This document shows positions 58,923 through 64,000 of a DNA stretch of 64,000 nucleotides, in pieces (the first letter of the stretch is position 1; each line of letters starts with the position of its first letter). Origin of the DNA: Pseudomonas nitroreducens (lineage in GTDB: Bacteria > Pseudomonadota > Gammaproteobacteria > Pseudomonadales > Pseudomonadaceae); contig NZ_JACHLI010000007.1 in the NCBI RefSeq assembly GCF_014204515.1, positions 124,001 to 188,000 on the forward strand, given 5' to 3'. The notes below the pieces were generated by a model. The model had not been told where the DNA came from. It ran no database searches and saw only the letters and a list, made by a program, of their open reading frames with translations. The position numbers and the translations under genes are program-made.

Positions 58923-61382
58923 ATGTACTTGTCCACTCAATCCTCGCGCCGCTTCGCCCGGCGACCGCTGGCGCTGGCCATTTCGTTGTCGCTGTGCAGC
59001 GCCGCTGCGCTGACCCTGCCCACCGCGCCGGTCCAAGCCGCGTCCGGCTCGGAGCAGAGCGCCACGCACGAATACCACATCGCGCCGGGCGCCCTGGCGG
59101 CGGCACTCAACCAGTTCAGCAGCCAGGCCGGCATCTACCTGGTCGGTCACAACGACCTCACCGCCGGTAAATCCAGCCAGGGCCTGAATGGCCGCTACAG
59201 CGTCGACCGGGCACTGGCGCTGCTGCTGGATGGCACCGGCCTGCAGGCGATCGCCCAGGAATCCGGCGGCTACGTGCTGCAGCCGGATCCGAGCGGTTCG
59301 GTGCTGCAGCTGGATTCGACCTCGGTCATCGGCACCGGCATCAGCGGCGAGCAGCTGGCAGACAAGGGTTACAACGCCAAGGTCAGTTCCACCGCGGGCA
59401 AGACCAGCACCTCCCTGGCGGAGACGCCGCGTTCGATCTCGGTGGTGACCCGCCAGCGTATGCAGGACCAGCAGTCGCAGACGCTGACCGATGTGCTCGG
59501 CTACGTACCGGGGATCTTCGCCCCGCCGTTCGCCGCCGGCGACGGCCAGGCCGGCGACCTGTTCTTCATTCGCGGCTTCAACGCCACCGACTGGGGCTAT
59601 GGCCTGCTGCGCGACGGCCTGCGCGTGCAGGGCAACCGCTACGACACCAGCAGCGAGCCCTATGGCCTGGAGCGCGTCGAAGTGTTCCGTGGCCCGACCT
59701 CGATCCTCTACGGCGAGAACGCTCCGGGCGGCATCGTCAACCTGGTGAGCAAGCGGCCCACCGCCGATCCGCGCGGCGAGGTGCAGCTCACCTACGGCTC
59801 CCACGACCGCAAGCAGCTGGGCGTGGACGTCTCCGGTCCGCTGACCGACGAAGGCAACATCCTTGGCCGGGTGGTGATGCTCGGGCGCGACTCCGGCACC
59901 CAGGTCGATCACCAGCCGGACGACCGCATCTACATCGCGCCGTCGATGACCTTCAACTTCGACGACGCCACCGCGCTGACGCTGCTCTCCACCTACCAGC
60001 GCGACCGAACGCTGATGGAACTGGGCTACCCGGCGGCCGGCACCCTGCTGCACAACCCCAACGGCAAGATCAGCAAGAGCACGCTGCCGGGCAACCCGGA
60101 CTGGGACAACTTCGAACGCGAAACCTGGACCCTGGGCTACGAGTTCAGCCACCAGCTCGATGACACCTGGCAGTTCCGCCAGAACTCGCGCTACATGCAG
60201 TCGCGCATCGACCGCCGCGAGATGTGGCCGGGCAGCCTGAACAACGGTGGTTTCGGCACCAACGTCAACTTCACCGCCTACGACCGCTACAACAAGTCCA
60301 TGACCTACTCGCTGGACAACCAGTTCGAGGGGCACTTCCAGTCCGGCGAGCTGGCCAACACCGTGCTGGTCGGCGCGAGTTTCGACCGCACTTCGTTCAA
60401 CCAGGACTGGGACGCTGGCGCCGGCGGCTCGGTGAACGTGTTCGATCCGGTCTGGACCACCAAGCCCAGCACGCCGATCCACGTCCAGGACGCGCTGCTG
60501 GAGCAGAAGATGTACGGCCTCTATGGCCAGCTGCAAAGCCGCTACGACAACTGGATCGCCCTGCTCGGCGGGCGTCTGGACGAGGTCAACAGCCAGTACC
60601 GCAACCGCGCCGGCACCACCAACGGCCTGGCCGACCTCGACTACTGGGACCACGACTTCACCTGGCAGGCCGGCCTGATGTACCAGTTCGAGAATGGCCT
60701 GTCGCCCTACGTCAGCTACTCCACCGCCTTCGCTCCGACCCAGCAGACGTCGAGCAAGTCCGGCACCCTCGACCCGACCACCAGCGAGCAGTACGAGATC
60801 GGCGTGAAGTACGAGCCCAAGGGCTGGAACACCTCGATGACCGCCTCGCTCTACGACCTGCGCAAGACCGACGACGTCATCTACGACAGCGTGGTGGGCG
60901 ACTACCGCCAGGTCGGCGAAAGCCGCGCCAAGGGCCTGGAACTGGAGGTCAACAGCGACGTCACCGAGAACCTCAGCCTGACCGCGTCCTACACCTACAC
61001 CGATTCGCGCATCACCAAGGACGCCCCCGGCTCGCTACTGGAAGACCACCAGATGACCGGCGTACCGCGCAACCAGGCCTCGGCCTGGGGCACCTACCGC
61101 TTCCTCGACGGCTACCTCAAGGGCCTGCGCGTGGGCGGCGGCGTGCGCCACTTCGACAGCACCTTCGCCTACACCCCGGCCTCGCTCTACGGCAAACTCG
61201 ACACGGGCGACGTGACCCTGGTGGATGCACTGGTCGGCTACCAGCTCGATGAGCACTGGTCCGCCGAAGTGAACGCGAAGAACCTGCTGGACAAGGAATA
61301 CGTCGCCGGCTGCAACAACGCCGGGCGCTGCTACTGGGGCGAGGAGCGCACCCTGCTGGGTAGCGTGACTTTCCGTTGGTGA
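58923..61382 (+). CDS. TonB-dependent siderophore receptor with signalling domain (ferrichrome/hydroxamate type)
   Basis: 819 residues. Signal peptide (RRPLALAISLSLCSAAALTL region), N-terminal STN signalling domain (about 45-120, YHIAPGALAAALNQFSSQAG; GLQAIAQESGGYVLQ), TonB plug (ETPRSISVVTRQRMQDQQ, LERVEVFRGPTSILYGENAPGGIVNLVSK) and a 22-strand barrel ending in LLGSVTFRW with terminal Phe-Arg-Trp. The Cys pair near the C-terminus (YVAGCNNAGRCYWGEE) is shared with FhuA/FiuA/FoxA-like hydroxamate receptors. I infer a ferrichrome- or ferrioxamine-like ligand; the exact siderophore cannot be read. Its STN domain should trigger the adjacent FecR/sigma pair. Confidence 0.93.
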   Translation: MYLSTQSSRRFARRPLALAISLSLCSAAALTLPTAPVQAASGSEQSATHEYHIAPGALAAALNQFSSQAGIYLVGHNDLTAGKSSQGLNGRYSVDRALALLLDGTGLQAIAQESGGYVLQPDPSGSVLQLDSTSVIGTGISGEQLADKGYNAKVSSTAGKTSTSLAETPRSISVVTRQRMQDQQSQTLTDVLGYVPGIFAPPFAAGDGQAGDLFFIRGFNATDWGYGLLRDGLRVQGNRYDTSSEPYGLERVEVFRGPTSILYGENAPGGIVNLVSKRPTADPRGEVQLTYGSHDRKQLGVDVSGPLTDEGNILGRVVMLGRDSGTQVDHQPDDRIYIAPSMTFNFDDATALTLLSTYQRDRTLMELGYPAAGTLLHNPNGKISKSTLPGNPDWDNFERETWTLGYEFSHQLDDTWQFRQNSRYMQSRIDRREMWPGSLNNGGFGTNVNFTAYDRYNKSMTYSLDNQFEGHFQSGELANTVLVGASFDRTSFNQDWDAGAGGSVNVFDPVWTTKPSTPIHVQDALLEQKMYGLYGQLQSRYDNWIALLGGRLDEVNSQYRNRAGTTNGLADLDYWDHDFTWQAGLMYQFENGLSPYVSYSTAFAPTQQTSSKSGTLDPTTSEQYEIGVKYEPKGWNTSMTASLYDLRKTDDVIYDSVVGDYRQVGESRAKGLELEVNSDVTENLSLTASYTYTDSRITKDAPGSLLEDHQMTGVPRNQASAWGTYRFLDGYLKGLRVGGGVRHFDSTFAYTPASLYGKLDTGDVTLVDALVGYQLDEHWSAEVNAKNLLDKEYVAGCNNAGRCYWGEERTLLGSVTFRW

Positions 61383-61404
61383 TGCTGGCTCTTTCGCATT
61401 GAGG

Positions 61405-61432
61405 AAAGCCCCGCCCTGGCGGGGCTTTTCTT
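61405..61432 (+). terminator. Terminator after the siderophore receptor
   Basis: AAAGCCCCGCC-CT-GGCGGGGCTTTTC: an 8-bp stem with a short U-tract, 22 nt after the stop codon. Confidence 0.88.
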
Positions 61433-61465
61433 TGCAACGAGCGGTGATTAACCGGCGTGCTTCAT

Positions 61466-61539
61466 GTAGGAGCGAGCTTGCTCGCGAACCTTGCCGGATG
61501 ACGAGGTATCAAGCAGTTCGCGAGCAAGCTCGCTCCTAC
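61466..61539. repeat. REPIN (GTAGGAGCGAGC family)
   Basis: Inverted pair with arms GTAGGAGCGAGCTTGCTCGC and its reverse complement, the same family as at 52219 and 57113. It marks the right border of the iron-uptake cassette. Confidence 0.88.
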
Positions 61540-61560
61540 AAAAGATGTTTCAGTGCAGGC

Positions 61561-61593
61561 AAAAAAAAGCCCCGCCATGGCGGGGCTTTTTTG
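61561..61593. terminator. Bidirectional terminator upstream of zapG stop
   Basis: A run of eight A, then AGCCCCGCC-AT-GGCGGGGCT, then six T. It serves zapG on the minus strand and backs up the receptor terminator on the plus strand. Confidence 0.9.
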
Positions 61594-61604
61594 TGGGCTG
61601 GACT

Positions 61605-62045
61605 TCAGTACTTGCTCTTCAATCCGTACGTCTCGTCCAGGGTGCCGGGGCCGTCGCCGGATTTGGGCGCATAGTCGCGCGGCGCCTCGTTGTTGGCCGG
61701 CGGGGTCAGGCGCTCGCGGCGCTCCGGGTACTCGTCGGTGTGCAGGGCGGCCAGCAGGCGCTGTTTGGTCTGCTCGTCCAGGGCCAGGCGTTCGGCGCCC
61801 TCGGAGAGGTGCTCCTGGACGTCCTGGTAGCTCTGGGTGAGCCTCTTCATCAGGTTGGCGGAGGTAGTGAAGTGGGTCACCACTTCGCGCTGGTAGCTAT
61901 CGAAACGATCCTGCATGTCGTCCACCTGACGCTGCAGCTTGTTCGGCGCAGCATTGGGCAGCAGACGGGCGATCAGAAAGCCGATGCCGACCCCGACGAT
62001 CAGGGCGAGTAGCGGCAGCAACCAGGTGGTGAGGGACTGTTCCAC
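61605..62045 (-). CDS. zapG: ZapG/YhcB (DUF1043) membrane coiled-coil protein
   Basis: 146 residues. One N-terminal membrane helix (WLLPLLALIVGVGIGFLIARLL) and a cytoplasmic coiled coil (LQRQVDDMQDRFDSYQREVVTHFTTSANLM...). DUF1043 family; in E. coli it links cell division with envelope growth. The C-terminal third is Pro/Asp-rich and unstructured. Upstream of the divergent hydrolase gene. Confidence 0.93.
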   Translation of the reverse strand: MEQSLTTWLLPLLALIVGVGIGFLIARLLPNAAPNKLQRQVDDMQDRFDSYQREVVTHFTTSANLMKRLTQSYQDVQEHLSEGAERLALDEQTKQRLLAALHTDEYPERRERLTPPANNEAPRDYAPKSGDGPGTLDETYGLKSKY

Positions 62046-62184
62046 GCGAATCCTTCCTCTATAGACGGCTTTGCTTTACGTTAGCGGCTTGCACCTGTGC
62101 TTGTATACCGTGGCGAATGCTTCGCCGCCTGCGCAGGTATTGAGCTAGACGAGACGACCCGCCACGGGGTCACGGAGCTGTTGT

Positions 62185-62811
62185 TTGACCACCCGCGAAA
62201 TCCCCCTGTTCCTCGACGGCCCCGAAGGCCAGCTGGAAGCCCTGCACCTTGCCACGCCAGACGCCCAGGGTGTCGCGCTGATCTGTCATCCGCATCCGCT
62301 GTTCGCCGGCACGATGCAGAACAAGGTGGTCGCCACCCTGCAGCGCGCTGCTCGCGATGCAGGATACGCCACCCTGCGTTTCAATTTTCGTGGCGTGGGT
62401 CAGAGCGCCGGCAGTTATGCCGAAGGCCGTGGCGAGATCGACGACGCGCTGGCTGCCGCACACTGGCTCGCCGGGCAGCATCCGGGCCTGCCGCTGACGC
62501 TGATGGGCTTCTCCTTCGGCTCCTGCGTGGCCGGCAATGCCGCCGAGCGCCTGGAAGAGCAGGGCGCCGAGCTGGCGCAACTGTTCATGCTGGCGCCGCC
62601 GGTGGAGCGCTTCGACGTCGACCTGCCCGAGCGCTGCCCGCTGACGGTGATCCAGCCCGAGGCCGACGAAGTGGTCACGCCCGAGCGCGTCTATGCCTGG
62701 AGCGCCGAGCTGAGCAAGCCTCACGAACTGATCCGCATCCCCGACTGCAGCCATTTCTTCCACGGCAAGCTGATCGAGCTCAAGGACCTGATACAGGCCC
62801 GGCTCGCCTAG
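62185..62811 (+). CDS. Alpha/beta hydrolase (YfbB/dienelactone-hydrolase-like)
   Basis: 208 residues from a TTG start with GGAG 8 nt upstream. Alpha/beta-hydrolase blocks: ALICHPHPLFAGTMQNKVV (oxyanion region), NFRGVGQSAG, the nucleophile elbow LMGFSFGSCVA (Ser replaces the second Gly pattern GxSxG as GFSFG), VIQPEADEVV (acid) and a late His in DCSHFFHG. The substrate is unknown. It precedes trpS by 60 bp. Confidence 0.88.
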   Translation: MTTREIPLFLDGPEGQLEALHLATPDAQGVALICHPHPLFAGTMQNKVVATLQRAARDAGYATLRFNFRGVGQSAGSYAEGRGEIDDALAAAHWLAGQHPGLPLTLMGFSFGSCVAGNAAERLEEQGAELAQLFMLAPPVERFDVDLPERCPLTVIQPEADEVVTPERVYAWSAELSKPHELIRIPDCSHFFHGKLIELKDLIQARLA

Positions 62812-62871
62812 GTCGGCGCGCCGCGTTACCATCCGGCCCGACCTTTCCATTGCGTTGATTCCTGGATTCCC

Positions 62872-64000
62872 ATGACGACCCGTATCCTGACCGGCATCAC
62901 CACCACCGGTACTCCGCACCTGGGCAACTACGCCGGCGCCATCCGCCCGGCGATCGTCGCCAGCCGCGATCCGCAGGCCGATTCCTTCTACTTCCTGGCC
63001 GACTACCACGCACTGATCAAGTGCGATGACCCGGCGCGCATCCAGCGTTCGCGCCTGGAGATCGCCGCCACCTGGCTGGCCTGCGGCCTGGATGCGGACA
63101 AGGCGACCTTCTATCGCCAGTCCGATATTCCCGAAATCCCCGAACTGACCTGGCTGCTCACCTGCGTCAGCGCCAAGGGCCTGCTCAACCGCGCCCATGC
63201 CTACAAGGCCTCGGTGGACAAGAACGTCGAGGCCGGCGAAGACCCGGACGCCGGCGTCACCATGGGCCTGTACAGCTACCCGGTGCTGATGGCCGCGGAC
63301 ATCCTGATGTTCAACGCGCACAAGGTGCCGGTCGGCCGTGACCAGATCCAGCACGTGGAAATGGCCCGTGACATCGGCCAGCGCTTCAACCACCTGTTCG
63401 GCAACGGCAAGGAACTGTTCACCCTGCCCGAGGTGGTGATCGAGGAAGACGTGGCGACCCTGCCGGGCCTGGACGGTCGCAAGATGTCCAAGAGCTACGA
63501 CAACACCATCCCGCTGTTCGGCAGCGCCAAGCAGCTCAAGGACGCCGTGGCGCGCATCGTTACCGACTCCCGCGCGCCGGGCGAGGCGAAGGACCCGGAC
63601 AACTCGCACCTGTTCACCCTCTACCAGGCCTTCTCCACCCAGGAGCAACAGGCGGCGTTCCGCGCCGAGTTGGTTGGTGGTCTGGCCTGGGGCGAAGCCA
63701 AGCAGCGCCTGTTCGAACTGCTCGACAACGAACTGGGCGAGGCCCGCGAGCGCTACCACGCGCTGATCACCCGCCCGGCTGACCTGGAGGACATCCTCCT
63801 GGCCGGTGCCGCCAAGGCCCGCCGCATCGCCACGCCGTTCCTCGGCGAGCTGCGTGAGTCCGTCGGCCTGCGCTCGTTCCGCGAGCAGGTGCAGGTGGCG
63901 ACCGAAGGCAAGAAGAAGGCCGCCAAGGCTGCGCGTTTCGTCAGCTTCCGCGAGGACGACGGCTTCCGCTTCCGTCTGCTGGATGCCGCCGGCGAGCAGT
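62872..64000 (+). CDS. trpS: Tryptophanyl-tRNA synthetase (3' end outside window)
   Basis: 376 codons are visible, and the frame is open to the window edge. Class I motifs are the HIGH-like PHLGNYAGA (His16) and KMSKS at Lys204 (LDGRKMSKSYDNT). It charges tRNA(Trp). The visible length already exceeds the 330-residue standard bacterial form, so this is the longer type found in Pseudomonas, whose C-terminal extension is cut by the window. Confidence 0.96.
   Translation, partial: MTTRILTGITTTGTPHLGNYAGAIRPAIVASRDPQADSFYFLADYHALIKCDDPARIQRSRLEIAATWLACGLDADKATFYRQSDIPEIPELTWLLTCVSAKGLLNRAHAYKASVDKNVEAGEDPDAGVTMGLYSYPVLMAADILMFNAHKVPVGRDQIQHVEMARDIGQRFNHLFGNGKELFTLPEVVIEEDVATLPGLDGRKMSKSYDNTIPLFGSAKQLKDAVARIVTDSRAPGEAKDPDNSHLFTLYQAFSTQEQQAAFRAELVGGLAWGEAKQRLFELLDNELGEARERYHALITRPADLEDILLAGAAKARRIATPFLGELRESVGLRSFREQVQVATEGKKKAAKAARFVSFREDDGFRFRLLDAAGEQ

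Noticed and set aside
52219..61539. Repeated 23-24 bp palindromic sequences as CRISPR repeats
   Set aside because: They occur singly or as inverted pairs kilobases apart, with no spacers or cas genes; they are REP/REPIN elements.

Overview
The window is a GC-rich chromosomal segment of a Pseudomonas of the P. aeruginosa group, in the broad sense of P. aeruginosa, P. nitroreducens, P. citronellolis and P. knackmussii. From memory, the gene order matches the P. aeruginosa PAO1 block running from mag (about PA4492) down to trpS (about PA4439). It runs mag, gatBAC, mreBCD-maf-rng-yhdP, tldD/pmbA, fagA-fumC-orfX-sodA, the rpoN/ptsN/lpt cluster, mla-ibaG-murA-hisGDC, algW-mltB, cysD-cysNC, zapG and trpS. 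The REP/REPIN repeats are also typical of Pseudomonas. The exact species cannot be fixed from this sequence.

Layout. Bases 1-1366 hold an M23 peptidase (cut by the window edge), a one-pass coiled-coil membrane protein and a bactofilin, a probable cell-wall/cytoskeleton module. An AEC permease follows. Bases 2548-12800 are the six-gene mag operon around MagD, a 1517-residue bacterial alpha-2-macroglobulin. Most of its junctions overlap by a few bases, and two partners look like peptidoglycan-directed or peptidase-like enzymes. Bases 12801-13464 contain no credible gene but are packed with repeats. Bases 13465-17521 (minus strand) carry a CMD-family protein, an RlpA-like lipoprotein and gatCAB. 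Bases 17761-28914 (plus strand) carry mreBCD, maf, rng, yhdP, a nitrilase-family gene and tldD. darP and pmbA follow, then the Fur-boxed fagA-fumC-orfX-sodA operon with a ZIP transporter behind it.

Bases 34914-42033 (minus strand) read kdsD-kdsC-lptC-lptA-lptB-rpoN-hpf-ptsN-rapZ-ptsH, which joins LPS precursor synthesis and export to sigma-54 and the nitrogen PTS. Divergent from it are mlaFEDCB (phospholipid transport), ibaG, murA and hisGDC. algW, a Nif3-like gene and mltB follow. Then come cysD and a cysN-cysC fusion for sulfate activation, an ECF sigma/FecR/TonB-receptor iron-uptake cassette, zapG, an alpha/beta hydrolase and the start of trpS. Much of the window concerns the cell envelope.

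Unusual points. (1) A 443-bp element with 31-bp imperfect terminal inverted repeats encodes a four-helix-bundle protein of the 23S rRNA intervening-sequence family. It sits exactly between cysD and cysNC, and its right end supplies the apparent ribosome-binding site of cysNC. (2) mreC has no ATG, GTG or TTG that would keep its conserved N-terminus; the best-placed start is an AUC codon 6 nt after a good Shine-Dalgarno. (3) MagC has NlpC/P60-like Cys/His motifs, and MagE combines a SpoIID-like segment with an HExxH motif. (4) The iron-uptake cassette lies between two REPINs of the same family. (5) A hairpin-rich repeat near 13.0-13.3 kb is explained by no gene. No tRNA, rRNA or CRISPR array was seen.
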